Below, piece after piece: positions 1 to 11,059 of a stretch of DNA of 64,000 nucleotides. Numbering within the stretch: the first letter of the stretch is position 1; each line of letters starts with the position of its first letter. Below the pieces are notes generated by a model. That model saw only the letters and a program-made list of their open reading frames with translations, did no database searches and was not told the origin of the DNA. The stretch comes from Gnetum montanum (Eukaryota > Streptophyta > Gnetopsida > Gnetales > Gnetaceae). Location of the stretch: contig MNCI01038110.1 of NCBI GenBank assembly GCA_015680685.1, forward strand, positions 655,503 through 719,502. Reading direction: 5' to 3'. Made by a program: the position numbers and the translations under genes.

Positions 1-690
1 TATCAGGCAATAAGAACAGTAAGAGCAATCTAAAAATCCCAAAAGTACTTGCCAAGGATGATACTATCTAAACCACTAGCTAAACAATTTAAACAAAACA
101 AAAAATGAAATGCATAACTCATAGGACCATGACAAAGTGGCTGAAATATTTATTCTAGCAAGCCATCTTACAAGCAATTGTTCACACTTTCTTCTTTACA
201 AAATGCTCTTCTCCCAAGACTCAAAGTGTCTCCAAGTGAGAGCCCAAGTGCTAACTAGTAGCCTTACAAATTGTGATGTATGAGACCCCAAGTGTGATGA
301 TGATTTCAAGTGATGATCCCTTTTCCTCCTTGACCCCTGAAGCCATTTTATATGATTCAAAGGTAGGTAGGGAAGTTATATATTCAAAAATATCTCACCT
401 AACTTCTCTCCCAAGTAACTTGGCCAACCAATTAGGAGATTACTTTCCCAAAAAGTTAGGAGGTTACTTGCCCAACAAGCTAGGTAAGTTACAACAATTT
501 TGGGTGGTTTCAACCACCAAAGAGATAAAAATGCTGCATCTAACATGTGTCCCATGTAGTTGCCAAGTATCTTCATTTAGTTGCTAAGTGTCTTCATGGA
601 GATAAACAAGTTGTAGGTGACAAGTGGCCTTGGTGGTTACAATATCATAGAAAATTAAAATATAATTACTAAGATACATAGAAATACAAG
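1..690 (-). mobile_element. LTR fragment related to the giant LTR of element G (minus strand)
   Basis: Read on the minus strand, this stretch aligns with 57,740-58,380 of the plus strand. Shared blocks include the tandem 'cacttggcaact' repeats, the TATA-containing block ending 'ggggtcaagga', and 'tagctagtggtttagatag'. It is therefore the promoter-proximal part of an LTR from the same family as G, in the opposite orientation, running off the left edge of the window. A TATAAAA box lies at 352-346. The two copies differ by many substitutions and indels, so they are not recent sisters. What lies upstream of the shared block (691 onward) does not match G. Confidence 0.8.
346..352 (-). promoter_or_regulatory. 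TATA box of the minus-strand LTR
   Basis: TATAAAA on the minus strand, preceded by 'tttgaatca'. The same arrangement occurs at 58,100 in the LTR of element G. Conservation of this block between two diverged copies supports a core promoter that would mark the U3/R border a few tens of bases downstream. Confidence 0.55.
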
Positions 691-1194
691 CTATAATTGC
701 AACTTATTCCATACATATATATCCTCTTTATTTTTCTTTTTCATGTTCAATTCCACCTTTGTTGTTTCATATTCCTCTTGGAGCCGTTTGTTTATGACCA
801 GCTCTACTGTCGCCTTTGGAATTGCTAGAAGCAACTTTCCAAAGATGCTGCAATATCTGATGTGATACTTCTGAATAAGATTCTTGGTCATCTTAGGTCT
901 CCTAGTTTTCCTAAATCTTTGGTGTGTCCTATTCTCATACTCTATGAATTTGCACATCAATTCAACTATAATCTGGTGTACTTCAACTTGCTCTTCAGAC
1001 AGAAGAAAATTAATTAAATTCTCATAAATTTCTCGCGAGTACTCTAAAACATATGATTCCTCGTAAAATGTAAGTGCCTGAACTGCTGATACACATGTCG
1101 TGCTGGTGCCACTGCTCTGCATCTTCTGCGTCCACCATGGCCGGTCTCCACTAGCGCGTAGTCCTCCTTCTCTGGTTTTGGTGTCGCTATCCAT
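691..1194 (-). pseudogene. Unidentified 167-aa ORF upstream of the minus-strand LTR block
   Basis: An open frame of 167 residues whose composition looks like real protein: mixed hydrophobic and charged residues, a run of Glu/Val/His-rich helix-like sequence in the middle, and a Lys/Arg-rich stretch (RFRKTRRPKMTKN) near residues 92-105. I do not recognise the family. It lies immediately upstream, in the same orientation, of the LTR promoter block at 1-690. It could be cargo inside the distal U3, an exon of a host gene interrupted by the element, or a chance ORF. The start is uncertain because an exon boundary may precede it. Confidence 0.3.
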
Positions 1195-1563
1195 TGTTCA
1201 TCCGTCCACCGTGCAGCCAAAATTCCTATTTTAGGTGCTAAAGGATGCAAGAAACAAAGCTGTTGTAGAAATCTTCATTCATGGTGTTAGGTATCTTCCC
1301 AAAATCTATCAAATTTTCCAAAGAAACCTCGTTCCAGTTCCACTATTGCCCCCTCCTGATTTCCAAGATGCAGGAAACTCTCTGCAGATTACGCTATTCC
1401 AATTCATAACGTGAATATTTTTTGCTGGGGTTTGCATCATGAAAATTAAAAATCCATGTGGCTACAAATTTCTGTGTTCTCTGCTAATGATTGTTTGTAA
1501 GTCTGCTAGTTCTTCATCACTGATATGGTGATTGTTTATATAATCATGTCCATGGGATGACGT
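1195..1563. other. Non-coding stretch
   Basis: No frame stays open and no repeat family was recognised. If the flanking minus-strand ORFs are exons of one gene this would be an intron, but convincing splice borders could not be fixed. Confidence 0.35.
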
Positions 1564-1779
1564 TTACTTCTGAAACCCTGTCGGTTGTAAATATGCTGGG
1601 TGAGTCCAGCTTAGTGAAATACTAATTATCAGATAATGTAACTGTTCATTCCCTTTACGAGTACCTCTTTCTGAATCTTTGTCAAATTGTGAGTCCTCAA
1701 GGACAAGTGCATTTTCTATTATGTATTCGGCTCTGTCTTCAGCAAGCACTGGTTCCTCAGTAGCTTTAACTTTGAACAA
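1564..1779 (-). pseudogene. Exon-like ORF, unidentified
   Basis: The first 40 residues are acidic and protein-like (containing EEPVLAEDRAEYIIENAL). They are followed by GT-containing sequence that could be a splice donor near 1,665. After that point the frame loses its protein-like character. It could be an earlier exon of the same gene as the ORF at 691-1194. No homologue was recognised. Confidence 0.25.
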
Positions 1780-2195
1780 CTAAAATCTTTGGACGCAACA
1801 TTTGAAAATATGAAACTATACAATTTCTGTAGACTGAAAAATCTTAGGGATATGCACTGTAGCGATGGCGGCCAGATGAGTACAGTCTCTTTTCTGAATA
1901 TGTCATCTTCATCGACAGAGAAAACGCATCTATATTACCCTGGGAAACGATGAAACCTTTTATGTATGCGAATGCAAACCTGAGAACGACCATCTTTCTA
2001 GAATGAAGGTGTTTCTTGATCAGGTAGAGTTGTAAAGTGGGGGAACCTTAATAGAGGCCATTAAATAAGCCCTTGCCTTGCATGTTCTCATATACATCCT
2101 TGCATATTTTCTAGTGGATTTGAAACAGATTGGTTGTTTATGCATTTTTTTTACATATTGTCTTTTGCTGGTATCTAATTTTGCTATTCCATGAA
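1780..2195. other. Leader region before gag of element A
   Basis: No ORF of substance. A 'ggtgtttct' at about 2,008 resembles the inverted terminal sequence expected at the 3' end of this family's LTR (start TGAAACACC), so a 5' LTR remnant may end here. No complete 5' LTR of element A was found and the primer site is not recognisable. Confidence 0.3.
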
Positions 2196-4145
2196 ATGGC
2201 CAAAATGTGCCAACAAGTGTACCCAATGGCACAGTCGATGGTGGTTGCTCCATCCGCACCAACCACCAGATGATAGATGCGACAAGCAACACTACCTACA
2301 GGGACTATCCCGATAGCACCGACCATCGACCAAGCCACTACCTCTGTTCTGCCACCTAGTGTGGCTTCTCCTGTCATTCCACAAACGACCTCATCATCTA
2401 CGGGTCTGGATCAAGCCTTTCAGCTCATTCAGACCCTTACAGAAGAGGTCAAGCATCTCAAGGCTACTAGTTCTGACATAGTACAAGTCATGGATTTCTA
2501 CCATGACGATCCTATTAGTCTAGCAGTCCTAGTCTTGTCATTGCCACCTATGATGCCCCTTTCCCATTTCACAAAATACAATGGGGAAGGTGATCCCAAC
2601 GCCCACCTCGTCACTTTTAGGTCAGAGTCCTTATTGTTGCAACAATGGCTGCATACTATAATCTATGTCTTTGCTATGTCTTTAATAGGGAAAGCTTTGG
2701 ACTAGTATTGAGCACTTCCACATGCTTCCATTTTAACTTTGGAAGAGCTGCTAACCTAGTTTGTGAATCGTTTTAAGTACAACCTAAAGCTGGAAGTCAT
2801 GCTGGACTAGCTCATGGGAGTTAAGCAAGACCCACTCGCATCGGTCCAAAAGTTCATATAGCATTGGAGTACCACCTTGAACAAAATCCACGAACCCATC
2901 GCAGAAGCTCATCTACTGGCAATCTTCAATAGAGTGGTCAACGACTTTATCAAGTCTAAGTTGTATTACCTCACTCCCCGTTCCCTCAGCCAAGCCTTTG
3001 CTCAGACTAAGAGCATCCAAGATGCGGTAGAGGCTAGTAATGATCCAACGTATGTGGTCTATAAGAATTCCCATAGCAAGGGTAAGGATAAAGGCAAAGC
3101 CACGACAACGACAGTAGAGGCGATTATTGAGGGGGCCAAGAAGAAAAACAACAACAACAAGAAAATGACTGTGGAGCCAGCTGAGCTAACAACTAGCTCA
3201 AATGGCACCAATTAAGAAGCTCCTTCTGCCCCCAAAGCACCTCCATAATCGAGGCCAAAATTTGAGCGTAAGGAGTGCTCAAATTATGCAACTCTACCTG
3301 TGAAGCCTTCAGAACTTCTAAAGCAATTACTGGGAATTGGTCATATCTGACATAATGCGGTGTCCAAGGAGGCTCTGAAACATCATAGGCACCATTGTGA
3401 GTTACTCAAGAACCCCTCCTTGGCCCAACCTAATGAACCACCCATTCCCAAGAACTTTAGGCTAGACCGATTTTGCAACTACCATCAATTATGTGGTCAT
3501 GACACAGATTATTGCTGGGCATTGAAAGATGACAGTCAACATATGATTGATCAAGGTAACCTGATCTTAGACAGTAGTAGTCTAGCTTGCCTAGAAAACC
3601 AAGCCATGCATGTGTACCAAGACCCGTTAAATGCAAATAATGCAAGGTACACAATTAACGTGGTAGTTGAAACGGGCGATAATCGGGCACAGCTGAAACA
3701 AACTTTTTGGTTGTGAACGCATCCTTGTTCTCCCTGAACAATAGATCCATTAGCATCGACAAGTGGTTCTCCAAGGCAACTTTTTATCCTTCGAGCCCCT
3801 TCCCAGACAACTTCTCGACAACTTGTTGTTGGTAAAGCCGCGACCTAGCTCTCAGCTATGCCTAAGCCTCCCTTTGTCATCAGGGTGCCAAAACCATCAA
3901 CCAATCCTCCTATGCAGGGGCAAACCTCCAAGTCAATCTCTCGATCCCAACATAACAGAAAAGGAGAAGCAGGTATGACAATTGGTACAGGCAAGGATCA
4001 TCTTATGCTAGGGTTTTCCAAGCCTAAACCCCTCTCTTCTGTACCCTTGGCCCCATTTTCTAAAAATGGAGAAGTTACACAAATGCAACCATCTCCTCCT
4101 AGCCAAAAGAAACACAGCCCTCAACCAAATGTTACTCCTCCCTGA
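2196..4145 (+). pseudogene. gag: gag polyprotein of element A (stop-interrupted)
   Basis: Capsid/nucleocapsid precursor of the retrotransposon. One frame runs from the ATG at 2,196 to 4,145, broken by about nine in-frame stops, mostly TAG. The capsid part (about 2,540-3,060) shows the usual Tat-like pattern 'HFTKYNGEGDPNAHLVTF' and 'TTLNKIHEPIAEAHL'. It is followed by a Lys-rich linker. Near 3,466-3,530 there is a zinc-knuckle-like motif of the Tat type (C-x2-H-x4-GH-x-T-x2-C, starting CNYHQLCGHDTDYC). After that comes a Pro/Ser-rich spacer leading to the protease. The start is inferred from frame continuity upstream of two adjacent stops at about 2,271. Confidence 0.8.
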
Positions 4146-4500
4146 GAAATTTGTCTCCTAGGGCGAATGGAAGAGGAAAAGGGTGAAAAGTAGCCAAATC
4201 ATGGACGGGATCTCTTCGACACCTTTACACAAGTCAAACAAGCTCTAAAAAAATAGATACAACATTGAGCCTTTATGACTTACTCATGACATCATAGAAA
4301 CATCATGAGACTATGGTTTGTATGCTAACATCCATACCCGTGGACGAAAGCCTGCCAGCAGATGAAACAACGATTTATTCCATTATGCTTTCTCTCGCAG
4401 CTAAGAAGCCTGGGCCTTTCCTGTTGACGTTTTGCAATGAATCCATTAAGAATGACCCTGAAAAGGATTAGGTGACAACGACTTCGATGTTCATCACCAT

Positions 4501-5088
4501 CCGGGTGGCCAACATCAGATCCGAAGAGTGGATGTAGATGATGGGGCGGCCGCTAATGTCATTCCATATCCCATAGTGGATAAGCTAGGCCAGATTGATC
4601 AGATTAGTCCTACCATGATGTCGTGTTTAAATTCATTCAATTGGGCACGAGTGCAAGTCCAAGGCATAGTGCACATCAAATTTGTGGCAAGGGAACAGTT
4701 CCCCAAAGACGCAACCTTTATTATCGTAGAAGAGATTCCTGGCTTCAACTTGATCCTAGGGAGGTCTTGGTTGGCTCAACTGAGGGTAGTTTCATCATCT
4801 ATCCATCAGGAGATCCATCTTCCTTACGCAGGAGGAGAAGTCGTTATCCACAGTGATGAAATAACCCTTCTGGCTGTTAATAACATAGAAACACAATAGG
4901 GGTTGGAAATCGAAATGCCTGAAGATCAGCCCCCTGTCCGAATACTCGAACAAGCCGAAACAGTAGCTGATGACAGCCTAACTTGGGCCGAACTACCATT
5001 CTTGGAGGAAGATTGTGATGTGAAGGAAAAGGATCATAAATCCCCTCGTCTTTACACATCACCAAAAATAAAAGCCATCCGGAATTAA
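4501..5088 (+). pseudogene. Retroviral-type aspartic protease region of element A
   Basis: The ORF contains RRVDVDDGAAANVIP, the flap-less active-site motif of plant Ty3/gypsy proteases (family consensus VDGGAxVNVIP), followed by a LGRSWL-type segment ('LILGRSWLAQL') typical of the protease C-terminal half. It cleaves the Gag-Pol precursor. It sits in a different frame from gag, so a frameshift separates them. One TAG at 4,897-4,899 interrupts the C-terminal extension. DDGA in place of DGGA/DTGA is a small deviation but keeps the catalytic Asp. Confidence 0.75.
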
Positions 5089-5273
5089 TTACAAACTTAG
5101 CAAGTAAACCTTATCATCTAACTGTTGTGTAGTTTACGCATATTTTCTTTCATCATCTATGCTATCTTTGCTTTACAAACACTCATCTCATTTATACGCT
5201 TACACTTATTCCTTGCGCTTCCACCAGCTATTCTCATTTACACTTATGTTTTTTACGCTCCCACTAGTTATAT

Positions 5274-5924
5274 TTGTTACTCTTAAATTTATCTACAACT
5301 AATCATGTATGCTTTACACCTGAAATATCCATGGCTTGCAATGGCCTTAAACTATCCATGGCCTGCAATGGCCTTAAACTATTCAGGGCCCGAAATGGCC
5401 TTAAACTACCCATGGCCCAAAATGGCCTAAAACTAATTGTAGCCTGCCATGGCTTAAAACTGGCGATTTAATGTTATTTAGCCTTTTACACACCATATAC
5501 ATGGCCCAAAATGGCCTAAAACTATACATGGCCCGAAATGGCCTAAAACTAATCATAGCTCACCAGGGCTTGAAACTAGCGACTTGGTGTTATTTATTTT
5601 ATTCTTTCACACATATATCCAAGGCCCAAAATGGCCTTAAACTATCTATGGCCCGCAATGGCCTTAAACTATCTAGGACCTGAAATGGCCTTAAAATATC
5701 CATGGCCTGCAATGGCCTTAAACTATCTAGGGCCTGAAATGGCCTTAAACTATCCATGGCCTGCGATGGCATTAAACCACCTATTTAAATCACAGTTTAT
5801 GCTTGAATTAGTCAAAGGCCTAAAATGGCCTAAAACTAGTTACCTTATTTATGCTTTGCACCCGAATTATCTAGTAGCCTGCAATGACTTTAAACTAGTA
5901 ACTTCATTTACGCTACATACTTAA
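5274..5924 (+). repeat. 27-bp minisatellite (core 'ATGGCCTTAAACTA')
   Basis: More than fifteen degenerate copies of a unit built on 'catggcc.gcaatggccttaaactat'. The period is mostly 27 bp, i.e. nine codons, so frames stay open and encode repeats of the type NGLKLxMAx. The open frames look like a by-product of the period rather than a gene. The array fills the interval between the protease end and the start of the antisense gene region. Related units recur at 14,490-14,880, 18,240-18,700, 22,300-22,540 and 24,890-25,170. Confidence 0.85.
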
Positions 5925-6049
5925 AACTATCTACCATTTCTCATAGCATCAAAACCTACTTATTTATGCTTTGTATAAAACAAAAACAACAAAAGAACAT
6001 TAACTTAGACCAAATTTGCATTAAAGTGTCAAAGAAAAATATTGTCGTT

Positions 6050-9000
6050 CCCATCATAAAAAATGAACTGTGGCTAGTCTAGCCTCACTATGCATCTCCT
6101 TTGTCCCCACTATCGTCCATATCCCTGAGCTCATTCTCCACTCCGAGCAAATTATCCTCATAGGGGCCACCTTTTTCAGGTGGCATTTCTTTGTTAAAGT
6201 GTCCCTCCTTGCCAGGCTCTTCTGTATGAGGTTATTTTCCATGGTTTTGATCATCACCATTACACTCTGTCCCCTACAAACCCTCTTCGTGAGGACCATC
6301 ATCCACGTTATGTTCGTCTCGCTGAGGAACCTCCTCAGGTCGTTCCTGCAATTAAACATAACATGCATATTGACATCGCAATCAAAACGAGGTATGATAA
6401 AAAGCATAATAAAACAACAACTCACCTATGAAGGTCCTGCATCAGTAGCAAATAGGATCTGTTCTAAGCCAATCCATAGACGTTGCATAATTTTGTCCTC
6501 AGTAAGCTTAGACCAAACTCCATCTCCTAGATCAGATTCAGCCTTGATCTTCCCTTTCTCCATAGGAGTTCATTGGGGTGGTTCAAGAAAGAAGGAAGGG
6601 ATGGTTGTCTGCCCCCTAGGAAGATTCATTTCCCTTTCTGGGGAGGCACTTGCCATCACTTGCTCTTGTAACTTTTCAAATGCACTGGAAGCACCAATAA
6701 CATCAAGGAATAGTCAAAGAGACTGAGCCTCAATGACAGAGTCCCTATAATGTTGACAATAGGCAGTGCATTCCCTCTTATAGACATATTTTTGGTCTTT
6801 CTAAATCTTCCCCCATTCTTACACACTTGCACTAAAGTCCTTCTAGTCTTGATTTTTCTAAGCCAGGAGATCCATTTGCATCCACTGCTCAACCATTTCA
6901 TAGCTGGTCTAGACATTGTTTCAGATGACCATCCAATAATGGGCATAGTCTACAATAGCTGTCCACCAGTCCTTATTTCTCATCCCTTGAGCTTGCAGGA
7001 ATTCATTTCGTGACCTCAAATCCCCCACTTCATCACCTAGAGCCACCCTCTCTTTTTCTGACCTTTGCAATATCATCATAAATGTTGTGTGGCATGATGG
7101 TCACTTCCAAGGAGGGTTCGGTGGTGTATAGATCGATAGGCTCCGAAGGATCCCACTTGAGTCAAGCTCCTAATAACATAACATGGCGGTTAGGCATAAT
7201 TAGGTAACGTAATACCATAATGGAACAACTTCTATGTAATGATCATGGTGTACCCACTTTAGGATCGATTTTCTCCAAGCGACCGATCATATCTTGGACG
7301 ACCCCTTCCATAAAGGTCAATTTATTAGGAAATTCACCCCAGGATCGAGTCACCATCGTTGACAAGTGTACATCCTGGTCACCTATCATGCAGAACAAGT
7401 TCCATATGAGGACATAATTGAAACATTATGATGACCAATATAACCTTTAGAAGCAATTTCCTAGAGTTGAGTACGCTATAAAATTTAGCCTCACAGAGTC
7501 ACAAATCATTTACCTCTTCTTGTCTAGGCTGAAAGGACTTCGAAATCTTCCACTACTGCTTCCTTCTTACACGCAGGAACCTGCGCACTGCTCACCTTGT
7601 TGACTACAGCCTCTTCTTCCAAGGACGGGGCCTGTTCCTTGTGCCATAAAACCATAGCCCCTATTTCAGGGGTTAATCTTTCCATACCCTTCTCCTTCTT
7701 TGTTACACAACGTCCTCAGTTAACATAGGCCTTTGCTCTAGTTCAATAAATGCTACGTGATGAAAAAAGTATCTATATGCAGCATAACTATAACTATTAG
7801 CACATTTCTTTGCTTACCTACTGGAGGATTACTCCTCTAAAACTTGACCTGCATCTTCTGCCTCACACCACTTGCTAGCTTGGTGGACTCCTCGATCAAG
7901 TGAGGCTTCTTTCGAGGCACCGACGAGTCCACTATCTTAGCTACCAGGCACTTCCCCCTCGATGCATCACCAGTATAGGAAGGGAGTGCCCCACCCATGC
8001 TATCTTGACCCCGCATTCAAGGTGCCTCTATGTTCTTAGTCATTACAAACAACGACTTCCCGATTCCTTCAGGAGGGTCCTGCAACTGGACAGTGCCGTA
8101 AATATGGGAAATCCATGATTTAGAAACCTGGTTGCGGTCCTGCTGCACCCAGACTCCATTTCCTTGGACTACCAGCAACTCAGCAAAGTGCTAGAAGCAA
8201 GCTATGAAAAAGGCAAAATGCACATTGAAACGGGACTCAAGCTTCTTGCGAAGCTTGATCATCTTAATGTGTAGGCCTTCAACAAAATAGCTGGCCTAAT
8301 TGAATTGCATCCCCTGCTCCATGACCTCTCCCATAATGCGAGCTTTCTCTATAGTGAGGAATCTCCCTTGGGAGAGTGTCTTAGGGAAGGAACAGGCTTA
8401 GAAAAGGGGGTAAATGGTGTTGGCCACCTCCAACTCAATCCCATCGGCAGGAATTCCTTTGGCCTCCTTCTTAACCCCTAGCCACTCCTCTATTTGTTCC
8501 TGGTATTTGACGCTCCTCTTCAAATTTTCCTCTATAGGAAAGCCATTGGAGGGGACCCCAAAGAGATCGACAAACAACTGAGTATTGATGTCAAAATTTA
8601 CGCTCATGTTACACACGCATACGTAGAGATGCTCATCTTCTTTGCTGAAGAAGTTGACTAAGGTCAACATTTCACCTGCAGTAACATCAAGGGTTATGGC
8701 CAAGAACAAGTCCATCAGGCTAACCTCCCGAAGGTTATTGGTCAAAACAACTGGGGCTGCTCTATGGCCAAGCTAGTGTTGTGTCTCCTTTATGTCACCA
8801 TAGTGGAAAAAGAGATTGCTCACATCGCGACCGGAAGCCATGATCATAATCTCCCATGATTCCCTACCTACACACATAAGATAACAAAAAAATGAGACAA
8901 CTTCACACATCATCACTCGCTGATAACATTGACATAATTCATCATCATAACGAAGGTTACCAGGTCTGAATGGCAAAGGAAATGGAGGGATTTTCCTTTG

Positions 9001-10415
9001 GACATTGGCAATAGTGAGGGGAGGATCCAAAGTCCATTCCCTATCCAGCCATCTGAGATTTTTACATCTAGGAAAGAAGTCAGCATAGTGGGTCGAGTAT
9101 TCTAGAATTTCAAATGCTAGTTGTTCCATGATAGTGGCCCATACGTTGATAATAGTAGTAAATTCACCTATAGCCCTTTCAGTCAATGACAAGGTATCAT
9201 TATCGCCCAAGAGACCACTATCATTGATGAAGAATATACATCATAGAAAATGGGTGAATTCTTTATGCTCAACGTAAATTCAAATAGTAGTTAGCGCATT
9301 GCCACACATCGAAACAACACAAATTTAAATTCTTACATACCTGCGTAATACACAGTACTAGGTGGGTTCTGGAAATAGGTTGTGAGGTGACAGGCCATGA
9401 ATAGAGTATTATAGGAGTGATAACAATTGAATCTAGACATCTCCCAGATCCGGCTCAAATGCTTCAAACCTTTGGTGCTCTGTTTGTGGTCTTGCACCCA
9501 CGCAACCTCAATCCTACCGTCCATCAGGAATGCCAAGATGCTCTATGTTGAACCAACCAGTAGCATCTCTAAAATAGCAGTAGCTGCATTGCCTGGTAGA
9601 TGCAACCAAACGATTACGCTATAATTACGAAGCAGAAACTACAAGAACCCCCACGCACCCCTTTGGAACCACATCACCTCCCCCTTTATACAAGCATGAG
9701 GAGGAGGAACATTGGCCATGGTAACATGCATGCAACATAGAACCCCCACGATGTCCAAAATGATTAGGATAGGCTTTAACATAATACTTATAAAAAAAGA
9801 ACATATTACCATTAATAAAACATTTAGACATGAACCTTTATCATGCTACATTAGGGTTTTCCTGATCCCCTAAAAATTACAGGTTCCACTTGAAATGCAT
9901 GGCCAAAATCACCCAAACCCTTGCAACGCTCAAGGTTTGTCTCTGACAACAACGATGAAAGAAACACCATGTATCACTCCAACATAACATGTAACTATTA
10001 TCGGGGTAATGGAAGAGAAAAGAAAAACCTGATTATACTACCCACAGATATAATACCTAGGTTTTTTTATTATACATGACGTTCGCTCAGTCTTACTCAA
10101 TGTTACCTAAACCCTCGTAATGATATGAGGTTCATCTCCAATAGTGAAGATGAAGGTAATATCGCAAACTGCAATAGCTCAGCCCACGCAAATAGATATT
10201 AATGCTCAATGCAACATAGGCATTCAGGAAAACAATAGACAACTATGATGCTGCAAAAAATATAACAATAGTGTAAAAGGGTGGACGATGACTTACTGGT
10301 TTAGTGGAGTAACTTCCCGAGCCTCGACTCTGGCCTATGAATCCTACTGCAAACTCTCCTGCAATTCATCAATCCTTGCCAGTTTAGCATTCTTCCCCTT
10401 GACCTTTGGTGCCAT
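6050..10415 (-). pseudogene. Antisense multi-exon gene inside element A, product unidentified
   Basis: Minus-strand coding-like sequence between protease and RT. The likely start is the ATG at 10,415 (MAPKVKGKNAKLARIDELQ). Exon 1 ends at a consensus donor GTAAGT (10,296). Other minus-strand donors are GTATGT after GCAG (9,341), GTAAGC (7,817), GTAAAT (7,513) and GTGAGT (6,425). Acceptors are seen at about 7,170 (TTATTAG) and 6,346 (TTGCAG), so the intron at 6,346-6,425 would be 80 bp. The best open stretches are 8,398-8,745 and 8,773-9,210, in one frame and separated by a single TAG. They are mixed-composition, protein-like sequence with no family I recognise. Exon phases do not all agree and stops occur, so the copy is decayed. 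Antisense extra ORFs are known in Tat elements such as Grande, but there they lie downstream of pol. Confidence 0.5.
8773..9210 (-). CDS. Largest exon-like block of the antisense gene
   Basis: 145 codons without a stop on the minus strand, rich in aromatic residues. It has a basic-proline segment near residues 65-83 (PLTIANVQRKIPPFPLPFR) and a Cys/Phe-rich hydrophobic stretch near 105-115. The frame continues after one TAG into 8,398-8,745, which adds 115 codons ending 'ELEVANTIYPLF'. Together this is about 260 residues of continuous coding character, longer than anything else on this strand of the element. No signal peptide is visible and the function is unknown. Confidence 0.45.
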   Translation of the reverse strand: MGDNDTLSLTERAIGEFTTIINVWATIMEQLAFEILEYSTHYADFFPRCKNLRWLDREWTLDPPLTIANVQRKIPPFPLPFRPGNLRYDDELCQCYQRVMMCEVVSFFCYLMCVGRESWEIMIMASGRDVSNLFFHYGDIKETQH

Positions 10416-11059
10416 AGTTGTAATCGAATGAGTTTTCATAAAATCCTCTGTTTACGCCTTGCTTATGCTCCTTTTCTACTATAGCCAAATCCAAATTCGC
10501 AATCTCAGTAACCTGTTTTGAGTATGAACCACTGGTTTATAAACAAAATGCTTGAAACTAACTTTTCTTTCTGCTCGATCGATGCAGAACTTTCCAGAAA
10601 CATCGGTGTCAGTATGACATGAAAAGAGAAGATTAGGGCATTAATTTTGTAGATATCATGTAGATTACGGTCTGAAATGACCCTAAACTAATACATTTAT
10701 CATCTCGTAATCCGACTGCATTAACTACGATCTATACAAAAATTCAAATTTCACGACACGCTAGACATGCCATGTTGCATCTTGCATCTTATTTCATACA
10801 CTAGCATCTAGGAAGCCTAGTTCGTCATTGTTTTACAAATTGTGCACTTGTAACAGTCCACTAAGACCTTAAAATCGAAGCTTTTTTGTTTAATATGAAA
10901 CCCTGATGCAAAAAAAAAAAACTCTTATCGTTTAACAGATTAGCAGAAAAAACAATGTAACGACTTCCATTTTTGGCATTTTTCCAGGGCAATTCACAAA
11001 TGGACGCAGCTTTATCTACACCATTAGCCTTAACAAGCCCACATGGGGAGACCATTAGA
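10416..11059. other. Spacer before pol with isolated minisatellite-like units
   Basis: AT-rich, with no ORF. It contains at least one unit of the family minisatellite core ('ctgaaatgaccctaaacta' near 10,671). It corresponds to the longer array at 18,240-18,700 that precedes pol in element B. Confidence 0.5.

Noticed and set aside
5274-5924. Possible CRISPR-like array or repetitive protein gene
   Set aside because: Units are adjacent and degenerate with no unique spacers, and the open frames follow from the 27-bp period.
6070-6726. 218-codon plus-strand ORF as a membrane protein
   Set aside because: It is the complement of the antisense gene's exons and crosses its consensus splice sites; the minus strand explains the sequence better.
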